Shown here in pieces: positions 1 to 6,142 of a stretch of 10,762 bases of DNA; the stretch's first letter is position 1; the number at the start of each line of letters is the position of its first letter. Below the pieces are notes generated by a model that was not told the origin of the DNA, searched no databases, and saw only the letters and a program-made list of their open reading frames with translations. Source of the DNA: an uncultured Phycisphaerales bacterium (lineage in GTDB: Bacteria > Planctomycetota > Phycisphaerae > Phycisphaerales > SM1A02); NCBI GenBank assembly GCA_946886375.1, contig CAMPIL010000093.1:1-10762 (forward strand), read 5' to 3'. Made by a program: the position numbers and the translations under genes.

Positions 1-582
1 GGCCCCGGCCCCGGAAGGCACCTCTCCACTCCCGGAAGCGGAGGTTCCGCTGCGCTTGTTGCTCTTGTGGGCAGTAGCAGGAAGAGTGCTCCTGGTCAGC
101 AATCCTCGGATCACCACCTTGGAGAGATCCTTGGACTCTTCCCGGGCCTGCCACTGCTTGACTGGACGAAGCAGGTCATCCGTTCGATCTCCAGTGAAGT
201 TCTCCGAGGCATAGAGCACCTCGACTCCATTGGTCTTCAGGAGATAGCGCCAGTGACCGGCCTCGTCATTGTCGATTCTGCCAAAGCGCTTGACGTCATA
301 GACGATCACCAAGCCAAACTCACAGCTCCCACTCTCGGCGTCTTCAATCATCTGCTGGAAGGCCTTTCTGCCTTCGGTGCTGGTGCCGCTGATGGCGTCA
401 TCCACATAGAACCGGATCAGCTTGAGATTGTGCTCTGAAGCATACTTCTCAATGGCCTTCTTCTGATCCGGAATGGATTGCTCTTGCCGATCTGTGGACC
501 GTCTGCAGTAGCCAACGGCCACATCGATTCTGGAGTTCTTCTTGCCGCCTCTGGGCAGATTGATGGTGTCTGATCGCGCCAT
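1..582 (-). CDS. Serine recombinase, N-terminal catalytic part (3' end outside window)
   Basis: The reading frame is open from an ATG at 582 to the left edge: 194 codons with no stop. It is a serine site-specific recombinase (resolvase/invertase fold), which cuts and rejoins DNA through a covalent phosphoserine link. Seen directly: GYCRRSTDRQ at residues 24-33 fits the family Y-x-R-x-S-x-x-x-Q motif, with S29 as nucleophile; DDAISGTS at 61-68; LVIVYDVKRFGR at 91-102 with the active-site arginine cluster (R99, R102); VLYASENF at 122-129; and a QAREESKDLSKVVIRG linker helix at 145-160, as in large serine recombinases. After about residue 165 the sequence becomes Ser/Gly/Ala-rich instead of moving into the expected recombinase zinc-ribbon region, so this may be a linker insertion or lost homology. 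AAAGG about 10 nt before the ATG supports the start. The host element and target sites are unknown. Confidence 0.9.
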   Translation of the reverse strand, partial: MARSDTINLPRGGKKNSRIDVAVGYCRRSTDRQEQSIPDQKKAIEKYASEHNLKLIRFYVDDAISGTSTEGRKAFQQMIEDAESGSCEFGLVIVYDVKRFGRIDNDEAGHWRYLLKTNGVEVLYASENFTGDRTDDLLRPVKQWQAREESKDLSKVVIRGLLTRSTLPATAHKSNKRSGTSASGSGEVPSGAGA

Positions 583-595
583 TGCTGGTGAGCCT

Positions 596-617
596 TTCTG
601 CATGCAGAACCTTCTGC
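596..617. promoter_or_regulatory. Palindrome overlapping the recombinase ribosome binding site
   Basis: TTCTGCATGCAGAA at 596-609 is a perfect 14-bp palindrome. It overlaps a second inverted repeat, GCAGAA-CC-TTCTGC (604-617). The palindrome lies 13 nt upstream of the recombinase ATG and touches its AAAGG ribosome binding site. It could be a protein operator, or an mRNA hairpin that masks the binding site; the sequence alone does not decide between these. Confidence 0.5.
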
Positions 618-622
618 TGCAC

Positions 623-660
623 GCAGCCACATGAGGGCGAGTATTGCGGGATTAGCAAGG
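623..660 (+). repeat. Left arm of 38-bp imperfect inverted repeat
   Basis: This arm is the reverse complement of 785-822 over 38 positions. The outer 16 bp (GCAGCCACATGAGGGC) and the inner 10 bp (ATTAGCAAGG) match perfectly, while the middle differs at about seven positions. The two arms enclose 124 bp between the divergent recombinase and HARE-HTH genes. Homology stops abruptly at both ends of the arm. Confidence 0.85.
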
Positions 661-680
661 CTGGAGATGGCCGATCCTGC

Positions 681-692
681 GCCACAAGTGGC
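681..692. repeat. Small palindrome inside the inverted-repeat spacer
   Basis: GCCAC-AA-GTGGC is a 5-bp inverted repeat with a 2-nt centre, within the 124-bp segment bounded by the 38-bp arms. A second small inverted repeat, GCAGG-N6-CCTGC, follows at 722-737. Their roles are unknown. Confidence 0.4.
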
Positions 693-745
693 GATTTGCG
701 GCAGAGATCTGGAAGACTGAAGCAGGCTGGTTCCTGCACGATTGC

Positions 746-800
746 GGCCACTTCCGGGGGCGGTTCCGGGCCACTTCCGGGAGGCCTTGCTAATTCCGGG
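746..800 (+). repeat. TTCCGGG direct repeats, partly helically phased
   Basis: TTCCGGG occurs at 752-758, 764-770, 775-781 and 794-800. The first three starts are 12 and 11 bp apart, close to one DNA turn. The 13-mer GGCCACTTCCGGG occurs twice (746-758 and 769-781). The array lies upstream of the HARE-HTH gene and ends inside the right 38-bp arm. Such spacing is typical of cooperative protein binding on one face of the helix, but no binding protein can be named. The reverse complement of the heptamer also occurs at 10-16 and 31-37. Confidence 0.6.
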
Positions 801-822
801 GGGCTTGCCCTCATGTGGCTGC
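785..822 (-). repeat. Right arm of 38-bp imperfect inverted repeat
   Basis: This is the partner of the arm at 623-660, starting CCTTGCTAAT and ending GCCCTCATGTGGCTGC. Three bases after it comes a perfect 12-bp palindrome, GAGCCGCGGCTC (825-836). The arm lies about 70 bp upstream of the HARE-HTH start codon. Confidence 0.85.
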
Positions 823-890
823 ATGAGCCGCGGCTCTGTGCTGCGGCTTGATGCACATCGACACACGGTCACACGCAAAAGGAGATCACG

Positions 891-1202
891 ATGGGCAAGA
901 CCAAGACCAGCACAAAGTCAGCCAGCAGCAAGCGCTCAGCCCCAGCCACAGCGCCGGTGAAAGGCAAAGGCAGCAATGCCATGAGCGCACTAGATGCCGC
1001 GGCCAAGATCCTCCAGGAACATGCCCAGCCCATGAACTGCCAGCAGATGATCAAGACCATGCTGGAAAAGAACTACTGGTCCACTCAGGGCAAGACCCCC
1101 GCCGCAACGCTCTACTCAGCCATCATCCGCGAGATCGCAACCAAGGCCAAAGACAGCCGCTTCAAGAAGGTTGAGCGCGGCATGTTCGCCTTCAGCAAAT
1201 AG
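891..1202 (+). CDS. Small HARE-HTH (winged helix) DNA-binding protein
   Basis: This 103-aa protein has a Lys/Ser/Ala-rich basic tail (residues 1-28) and a HARE-HTH winged-helix domain (about 30-102). Matching features are MSALDAAAKILQEHAQPMNCQQMI at the domain start, NYWSTQGKTPAATLYSAIIREIA with the conserved G-K-T-P and L-Y-S-A-I residues, and an F-K-K-V-E-R-G-M-F end. The family is named after HB1, ASXL and restriction endonucleases and is thought to bind DNA, perhaps sensing base modification. Stand-alone copies of this length are common in Planctomycetota. AGGAGA, 6 nt before the ATG, is a strong ribosome binding site and fixes the start. It diverges from the recombinase across a repeat-rich gap and is closed by a terminator. 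The basic tail suggests nonspecific DNA contact. A role as accessory factor or regulator for the recombinase is only a guess from position. Confidence 0.85.
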   Translation: MGKTKTSTKSASSKRSAPATAPVKGKGSNAMSALDAAAKILQEHAQPMNCQQMIKTMLEKNYWSTQGKTPAATLYSAIIREIATKAKDSRFKKVERGMFAFSK

Positions 1203-1257
1203 CGTCTCCCACGCCCAATGTCGCGGGCAAGAGCATCGCGCCACGTTCCATTCATCA

Positions 1258-1284
1258 CCCCAGCCATGTGGCTGGGGTTTTCTC
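1258..1284 (+). terminator. Intrinsic terminator after the HARE-HTH gene
   Basis: CCCCAGCC (1258-1265), loop ATGT, GGCTGGGG (1270-1277), then TTTTCTCTT. This is an 8-bp GC-rich stem with a U-tract, 55 bp after the HARE-HTH stop codon. The hairpin is itself bracketed by a longer-range inverted repeat, GCGGGCAAGAGC (1223-1234) against GCTCTTGCCGC (1292-1302). Confidence 0.85.
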
Positions 1285-1523
1285 TTGGAAAGCTCTTGCC
1301 GCACAGGTACAAATTTCGCCCGCGGAAAATGAAATCCAGTAGGCCAATAGACACATGAGCAGGTTGGTCTGAGAACAGCACACCGCGCACTATCGCTTTG
1401 CACAGCGCATCCAATCGAAACAGGTGAAATCGACAAGTTGTGCGGCTTCTCCGAGTGATCAAAGCGAGCGTTCTTGTATTTCCTCAATGGCGGGCGTGAT
1501 GCATTGGCTTTCCGAGATACCAC
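1285..1523. other. Intergenic stretch, no gene seen
   Basis: Apart from the right arm of the inverted repeat around the terminator (1292-1302), I see no structured element here. Open frames on the minus strand (up to 1523) give Arg/Cys/Pro-rich translations without family motifs and run antisense into the HARE-HTH gene, so they are taken as chance. Confidence 0.5.
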
Positions 1524-1760
1524 CTACGCCGACAGATATCGCTGAAGCGCTGCGACTGGCTTAATATTGCACGCTTGGCACCACTGCACGAACTCAGACA
1601 AGTCCACTCTGCGATTGCCGCTCTCGCAGTTGTAGATCCAAGACTGGGGTTTCTTGAGCAACTGGCCCAATGACCTTTGAGTCAGACCAGCTTCATTGCG
1701 CAGCTCCCGCAACAGGCGCTGAACCTTGAGATATTGCCGCGCATGCTGGGCTTTGGGCAT
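1524..1760 (-). CDS. XRE/Cro-CI family helix-turn-helix regulator
   Basis: A 78-aa protein is read from the ATG at 1760 (MPKAQHARQY...). An alternative GTG at 1793 would add 11 residues (89 aa), but those look unlike the family and would run the coding region into the palindrome. The body is a single HTH_3 domain: LLRELRNEAGLTQRSLGQLL carries helices 1-2, KPQSWIYNCESGNRRVDLSEF is the recognition helix and following turn, with the typical S-W-I/V and E-S-G-x-R-R-x-D residues. It ends in a short helix ending in LQRYL. Proteins of this size often repress their own operon, or act as antitoxins or restriction-system controllers. It diverges from a nuclease gene, with a perfect palindrome in the 61-bp gap between the two start codons. 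Autoregulation plus control of the nuclease is therefore the simplest reading. Confidence 0.85.
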   Translation of the reverse strand: MPKAQHARQYLKVQRLLRELRNEAGLTQRSLGQLLKKPQSWIYNCESGNRRVDLSEFVQWCQACNIKPVAALQRYLSA

Positions 1761-1785
1761 GGCGGATACTGTGGCCAAGCCCAGT

Positions 1786-1808
1786 CTTGACACGATTTGC
1801 GTGTCAAG
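1786..1808. promoter_or_regulatory. Perfect 9-5-9 inverted repeat, likely operator
   Basis: CTTGACACG (1786-1794), ATTTG, CGTGTCAAG (1800-1808). The dyad extends outward imperfectly with CAGTC (1782-1786) and GACTG (1812-1816). It lies between the start codons of the XRE regulator (1760, minus) and the nuclease (1822, plus). Each arm contains TTGACA, one per strand, so a bound dimer could cover both -35 elements; clear -10 boxes were not found. Confidence 0.7.
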
Positions 1809-1821
1809 TCAGACTGTGGCT

Positions 1822-2403
1822 ATGAGCAAGGCGCCACCGCGCAAGAAGAAGAAACCCATGGATCGAGCACAGCTCAAGGCGCTCGCCAAGGTCCGTGCAC
1901 TGATCAGCGAGATCGCTGGTCGCGATTCAAACGAAGCCGAGACCTCGGATCGCGTCAAAACGGTTTTCACGGAAATTCTTGGCTACGACCGCTTTCGCCA
2001 TATCACGCATGAGCACGCGGTACGCAATCCCGGCAGCACCGATCATGTGGATCTGGCGGTGACTTTGGAAGAAGGCAAGCACGCCAAGCCAGTCATCTTG
2101 GTCGAGGTCAAACGCGTCAACTATGACCTCAGCCACAAGCACATCAAGCAAGCGTCCACCTACGCCATTCAAACTGGCTGCAACTGGGTGGTCCTGACCA
2201 ATGCCCGTCACTGGATGCTCTACCACATCGAGTTTCTCCAACCACCAGAACCGAAATTGATTGAGCAATGGAGCCTCCTGGATGGCGATCCGGCCGCGGT
2301 GCTCAAGAAGTTTCGCCTGATCTCTTACAAGTCAACACGTGACTCGCGATCAACGATCTTTGTCGAAATGGGAGAACGCGATTGGCTTCCCCCAGTTCTA
2401 TGA
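1822..2403 (+). CDS. Stand-alone PD-(D/E)XK nuclease, HsdR N-terminal-like
   Basis: A 193-aa protein is read from the ATG at 1822 (MSKAPPRKKKK...). The frame is open further upstream, but that part overlaps the antisense regulator and the palindrome. It resembles the N-terminal nuclease domain of type I restriction R subunits without the helicase. The core reads SDRVKTVFTEILGYD (42-56), then STDHVDLAV with D77, ILVEVKR with E95-x-K97, then IKQASTYA with Q110, a DNA-contact residue in this superfamily, then WVVLTNARHWMLYHIEF. The spacing D-x17-E-x-K and the following Q-x3-Y fit an active fold. A basic N-terminus (RKKKK) may help DNA binding. No methylase, specificity subunit or helicase is nearby, so this is not a complete type I system. 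It could be an orphan regulated nuclease or the effector of a small defence cassette. No good ribosome binding site is visible. Confidence 0.8.
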   Translation: MSKAPPRKKKKPMDRAQLKALAKVRALISEIAGRDSNEAETSDRVKTVFTEILGYDRFRHITHEHAVRNPGSTDHVDLAVTLEEGKHAKPVILVEVKRVNYDLSHKHIKQASTYAIQTGCNWVVLTNARHWMLYHIEFLQPPEPKLIEQWSLLDGDPAAVLKKFRLISYKSTRDSRSTIFVEMGERDWLPPVL

Positions 2404-2489
2404 GCCATTCTTCGTATCCATTGGCGCCCTCACACCGGCTTGAGGAAAGGCTTGACTCCATTGTGCCTTTTGCCTGCAACCCGGCTGAG

Positions 2490-3032
2490 CTAATCGCGCG
2501 GTGAGGTCGCGCTGCCCAATGGTTGTGGGCTATTGGGATTCAGCGACACGCCTCCCAATTTGCCAATGCGTTCAATCTGGATGCGAAATGTCTTGGCAAA
2601 GAACGAAAATCGCTCTTGCGCGAGTTTCGACTCGGCTGAACCTGGCTCAACGTGCTGTTCGACATGGCAAAACGGTGCCAGGAAATCCTGTGCGGCAATC
2701 TCTGCGTCTGCCTTCGCCATAGACTCAAGCCCGTCCACGAAGTTCTCCAGCTCCATCCGGACGGAGCTCATTTCAAGGCCGTTGGACTTGCCCATTTCAC
2801 GCACCCATTCGTAGCTCCTTGCAGCTGAGCCACGACTGAGTCCAGTCACCGCCCTTTCATACGTCGTATACCGCATGGCAATTGCTGGTGAATTGCTGCC
2901 AACCCACAGCCACCCGTAGTGCCTCAGAAAGACTATTGCGATTGTCGGATTCTTGGAGGCATAGGGCGCCCAAACGGATATGGCATGGAATTGCAAGCCA
3001 TGCTTTGCAGCTTCTTGGATCATCCACTGCAT
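2490..3032 (-). CDS. Hypothetical protein, probably the 3' part of a frameshifted gene
   Basis: A 180-aa frame is read from the ATG at 3032 (MQWMIQEAAKHGLQF...). I do not recognise the family. It has an aromatic segment, ISVWAPYASKNPTIAIVFLRHYGWLWVG (about 18-45), that looks like a soluble alpha/beta core; a charged helical middle, EWVREMGKSNGLEMSSVRMELENFVDGLESMAKADAEIAAQDF; and a C-terminal tail rich in Ser, Pro and Asn. There is no signal peptide or membrane span. It follows the hybrid histidine kinase on the same strand. The most plausible N-terminus lies in another frame: ATG at 3136, 20 nt after the kinase stop, giving 27 residues (MPSPNGDTFVRVRLTDIDIR...). That frame meets this one at an A4 run (3052-3055 on the plus strand as T4). 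One extra A would give a continuous 215-aa protein. Either the gene is broken or the run is miscounted. Confidence 0.6.
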   Translation of the reverse strand: MQWMIQEAAKHGLQFHAISVWAPYASKNPTIAIVFLRHYGWLWVGSNSPAIAMRYTTYERAVTGLSRGSAARSYEWVREMGKSNGLEMSSVRMELENFVDGLESMAKADAEIAAQDFLAPFCHVEQHVEPGSAESKLAQERFSFFAKTFRIQIERIGKLGGVSLNPNSPQPLGSATSPRD

Positions 3033-3155
3033 TGAGATCTTGGCTAGACCGTTTTCTGCTTCTTCATAGCCGCCGCCCGTATGTCGATGTCGGTGAGGCG
3101 AACGCGAACGAACGTGTCTCCGTTGGGCGATGGCATTGATCGGTTATCGGAGCAT

Positions 3156-6002
3156 TCACTTGCGGTCTTTCTTCCTTCGTCTTGAATTGCCTGAGGACTT
3201 CGTGACGGTTTTGGACCGTCCAGCAGTTTTGCCTTTTTTCGCACGCTCCGGACCGGCAACGCCTCGCAGCAAATCGACCAACTCTTTCACCTGCGCCGCG
3301 ATGATGTCCATCGTTGCGCCCGTCAGTATGCTGTCCTCGACTGATGATGCTGACCGGCTTATCTCCATGAAACGATAAAGGCCCGCGGTCCCTTTCAATT
3401 GATGTGCCGCTCTTGCCAGTTCTTCGAGGTTCTGCTTCGACAGGTACGAGAGAATGCGATGCGCCTCGTCGGGCAGACTAGCGACAAAGGCCGGCCGAAA
3501 TTCATTCAACACCTCATCGTCAGAATCATCAGGGGCTGGTCCGGCGCTTTTCGGCACGGGCGGAAGTGGGGAGGCGGATTCCAGCATTGATGAGCCGATC
3601 ATGTGTCGCTGAAGTGTCGAGAGCAAAGTGCTCCGATGGACAGGCTTGCTGAGGTAGTCGGTGCATCCGGCCTGCAGACACCTGGTCCGATCGTCAGCCA
3701 TAGCATGTGCGGTCAGAGCGATGATCGGGCCTTCATATCCGGCGCTGCGCAACTTGGCGGTCGCGCCGTAACCGTCCAACTCCGGCATTTGCATATCCAT
3801 CAGAATCAGATCGAAGGCGGGTTCGGGGTCTGAGTGGAGTGTCTCGGTGACTTTTTCATAGGCAATGCGGCCGTTTTCAGCGATTTCAACCTGAGCGCCG
3901 GCCCTGCGCAAATAGCCACTGAGCAGGGCCTGATTGTCCAATCCATCTTCGGCGAGCAGAATCCGCCCATGCAGCCGAAGGTCCGATTGGCTCGGAGCAG
4001 CACTGGGAGCAACCATCACTTCCGTACAATCGCTGAGCATCTTGACGGCGGCGAGCGGGCCAGTCGCGATGGTGACGGCAAAAAGACTGCCGCGTCCCGA
4101 GTCGCTGTCAACGATGATTTCCCCGCCAAGCATTTTTGCCAGACGCTGGCTGATCACAAGGCCCAAGCCAGTGCCGCCGAATCGACGCGTGGTCGACGTG
4201 TCAGCCTGCACAAATGGATGGAACAGATTGGCGACCTGTTCAGGCGACATGCCGATGCCGCTGTCGATGACCTCGAACCGCATGCCTGGGTCCGCACTGT
4301 CTGTGCTTCCGGCGAGCTTGGCCACCACGCGGACCCAGCCGGCTTCCGTGAATTTCACGGCGTTGCCGATGAGATTGATTAGAATTTGCCGAAGCTTGGT
4401 TGGATCGGTCTGAATCGTTTCCGGGATCGGGCCGACAGTTTTCAATTCAAACTTCAAACCGCGTTCCTTGGCTCTTACCCGCATGAGCGACGCCACGTCG
4501 GCAAGTATCTGGCACGGTGAGCATTCGATCTTCTCGACGTTCATTTCGCCCGCTTCGATCTTGGAAAGATCGAGAATGTCGTTGATGACCGTCAGCAGGT
4601 GTGCGCCGTTGCGCCGAATGACATTGATGGCGTTGTATCGATCGCTGTCTGTTTGATCTGAGTCCAGCAGCAAATCGGCATACCCGAGAATGGCACTCAT
4701 CGGAGTGCGGATTTCGTGACTCATGTTGGCCAGGAACTCGCTCTTGGCGCGATTGGCGGTCTCCGCCTCCATTCGGGCCGCTTCGATGTCCTGCGCCCGC
4801 TTTTGATCATCGATATCGGTGCACGTGCCGATCCATCGCGTAATATCTCCGCCAGAATCACGGACGGCGACGCCGCGAATGAGAAACCAGCGATAGACAC
4901 CGTCAGCGCCGCGTTTGAAGCGGCATTCTCCGCTATAAGCGCCGCCGGTTTGAAGGCAGTCGCTCCAGGTGGCGATGATCCGCTCTGCATCGTCAGGGTG
5001 CATCGCATCTTTCCAACCCCACCCCTCGGTCTGTTCAAAACTCAACCCTGTATATTGATGCCAGCGCGCGTTGGAGTAATCGGCGGCTCCGTCATGCCCG
5101 GTGGTCCACATCATTTGCGGAATGGCATCAGCAATCGTGCGAAAGCGTTCCTCATTCTGTTTAATCGCGTGCTCGGCCTCTTTGCGCTCGGTGATGTCGT
5201 GGACCGTGCCGGTAAACACCCGACGCCCACTCAGATTCAATTCAATAACGGCCAAATCCATCGGAAAAGTCGAGCCATCCTTGCGCAATCCCACCACTTC
5301 GCGACCGACGCCAATGATTCTGGGCCGTCCAGTCGTGCGATAGTTGTGCAAATACGTGTCATGCTCGCCTCGATATGGCTGGGGCATGAGCATGTTGACG
5401 TTTTGGCCAACCACTTCCCTCGCGGAATACCCGAACAGTTTTTGACCGGCGGGATTGATCGATTCGATGGTCCCGTTTTCGTCAATGGTGATGACACCAT
5501 CGAGTGACGCGTCGAGAATCGCGCGATGGCGCATCTCGCTGTCGCGGAGTGCCTGCTCGGCTTGCTTGCGCTCGGTGATGTCATGCACCGTTCCGGTGAA
5601 CACGCGCCTTCCGCTGAGACTCAATTCGATAACAGCCAACTCCATCGGAAACGTCGTTCCGTTCTTGCGGAGTCCGACCACTTCTCGACCAATGCCGATG
5701 ATGCGGGCCTGACCCGTAGTGCGATAGTTGTGCAGATATTGATCATGCTCCCTGTGATAGGGGTCGGGCATGAGCATGTTGATGTTGCGCCCCACGACTT
5801 CTGCTTCGCTGTAGCCGAACAGGCGCCGGCCCGCAGGGTTCATCGATTCGATGATGCCGTTCTCATCGATCGTGATGATGCCGTCAAGAGCCGCGTCAAG
5901 AATAGCGCGATGGCGCGTTTCGCTGTCGTGCAGGGCACGCTCGGCGTCTGTCGAAGCAGCGCTCTCTGAGCGTCTCTCAACCGTCTCCTTTGGTGTGTTC
6001 AA
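3156..6002 (-). CDS. Hybrid sensor histidine kinase: PAS-PAS-PAS-HisKA-HATPase-REC-Hpt
   Basis: This 948-aa protein has no signal peptide or membrane span, so it is probably a cytoplasmic sensor running an internal His-Asp-His phosphorelay. Domains: PAS1 (about 29-150) and PAS2 (157-278), both FixL-like with the proximal-His motif E-H-D (H86, H214) and I-I-G-[IV]-G-R; PAS3 with PAC (about 284-403); HisKA with FLANMSHEIRTPM, phospho-acceptor H429; HATPase with N-box N547, G1 D580-SGIGM and G2 GGTGLGL (609-615); REC with D686, phospho-acceptor D736 in LMDMQMP, T764 and K786; Hpt with H867 in AAHQLKGTAGLYR; and a Lys/Arg-rich tail (920-948). The start is a TTG at 6002. GAGG, 9 nt upstream, supports it, a stop lies seven codons further up, and the first in-frame ATG would cut into PAS1. 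An output regulator is not in the window. The following gene, on the same strand, is unknown. Confidence 0.93.
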   Translation of the reverse strand: MNTPKETVERRSESAASTDAERALHDSETRHRAILDAALDGIITIDENGIIESMNPAGRRLFGYSEAEVVGRNINMLMPDPYHREHDQYLHNYRTTGQARIIGIGREVVGLRKNGTTFPMELAVIELSLSGRRVFTGTVHDITERKQAEQALRDSEMRHRAILDASLDGVITIDENGTIESINPAGQKLFGYSAREVVGQNVNMLMPQPYRGEHDTYLHNYRTTGRPRIIGVGREVVGLRKDGSTFPMDLAVIELNLSGRRVFTGTVHDITERKEAEHAIKQNEERFRTIADAIPQMMWTTGHDGAADYSNARWHQYTGLSFEQTEGWGWKDAMHPDDAERIIATWSDCLQTGGAYSGECRFKRGADGVYRWFLIRGVAVRDSGGDITRWIGTCTDIDDQKRAQDIEAARMEAETANRAKSEFLANMSHEIRTPMSAILGYADLLLDSDQTDSDRYNAINVIRRNGAHLLTVINDILDLSKIEAGEMNVEKIECSPCQILADVASLMRVRAKERGLKFELKTVGPIPETIQTDPTKLRQILINLIGNAVKFTEAGWVRVVAKLAGSTDSADPGMRFEVIDSGIGMSPEQVANLFHPFVQADTSTTRRFGGTGLGLVISQRLAKMLGGEIIVDSDSGRGSLFAVTIATGPLAAVKMLSDCTEVMVAPSAAPSQSDLRLHGRILLAEDGLDNQALLSGYLRRAGAQVEIAENGRIAYEKVTETLHSDPEPAFDLILMDMQMPELDGYGATAKLRSAGYEGPIIALTAHAMADDRTRCLQAGCTDYLSKPVHRSTLLSTLQRHMIGSSMLESASPLPPVPKSAGPAPDDSDDEVLNEFRPAFVASLPDEAHRILSYLSKQNLEELARAAHQLKGTAGLYRFMEISRSASSVEDSILTGATMDIIAAQVKELVDLLRGVAGPERAKKGKTAGRSKTVTKSSGNSRRRKKDRK
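5151..5918 (-). repeat. Tandem duplication of a FixL-like PAS-coding unit
   Basis: Residues 29-156 and 157-284 of the histidine kinase are head-to-tail copies, offset by 128 residues (384 bp), with the boundary near 5534/5535. Long identical blocks include RHRAILDA, EVVG, NMLMP, HDxYLHNYRTTG, GREVVGLRK, SGRRVFTGTVHDITERK. Such similarity points to a recent internal duplication or ongoing gene conversion. Confidence 0.85.
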
Positions 6003-6142
6003 TACGCCTCGCGTCTGTTGTCACTAACTCGATTGATTTGCATGTTAACTCATTATCGGCTTTCCATGATGCGGAAATGGAGTTTGGCGAGGGGCTTGCC
6101 GGGGTGGGCGGAACCGCCGACCTGCCGCTTCTGGCGGCCGTG

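Noticed and set aside
746..800. CRISPR-like array
   Set aside because: Repeats are only 7-13 bp with 4-12-bp gaps and no uniform spacers; no cas genes in the window.
417..878. 153-aa and 135-aa minus-strand frames across the repeat-rich gap
   Set aside because: They run out of frame across the recombinase start and through inverted repeats, with Ser/Pro/Arg-rich translations and no motif; best explained by high GC.
1116..1523. 135-aa minus-strand frame
   Set aside because: Antisense to the HARE-HTH gene and through its terminator; composition rich in Cys, Arg and Pro with no family signature.
1488..1565. 25-aa plus-strand peptide frame (MAGVMHWLSEI...)
   Set aside because: No ribosome binding site and it overlaps the 3' end of the XRE gene in antisense; too short to support.
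1786..1808. The 9-5-9 inverted repeat as a transcription terminator
   Set aside because: No U-tract follows on either strand and it lies between divergent start codons, so an operator fits better.
4716..5507. 263-aa plus-strand frame
   Set aside because: Exactly antisense to the PAS/HisKA part of the histidine kinase, whose motifs are clear; shadow frame.
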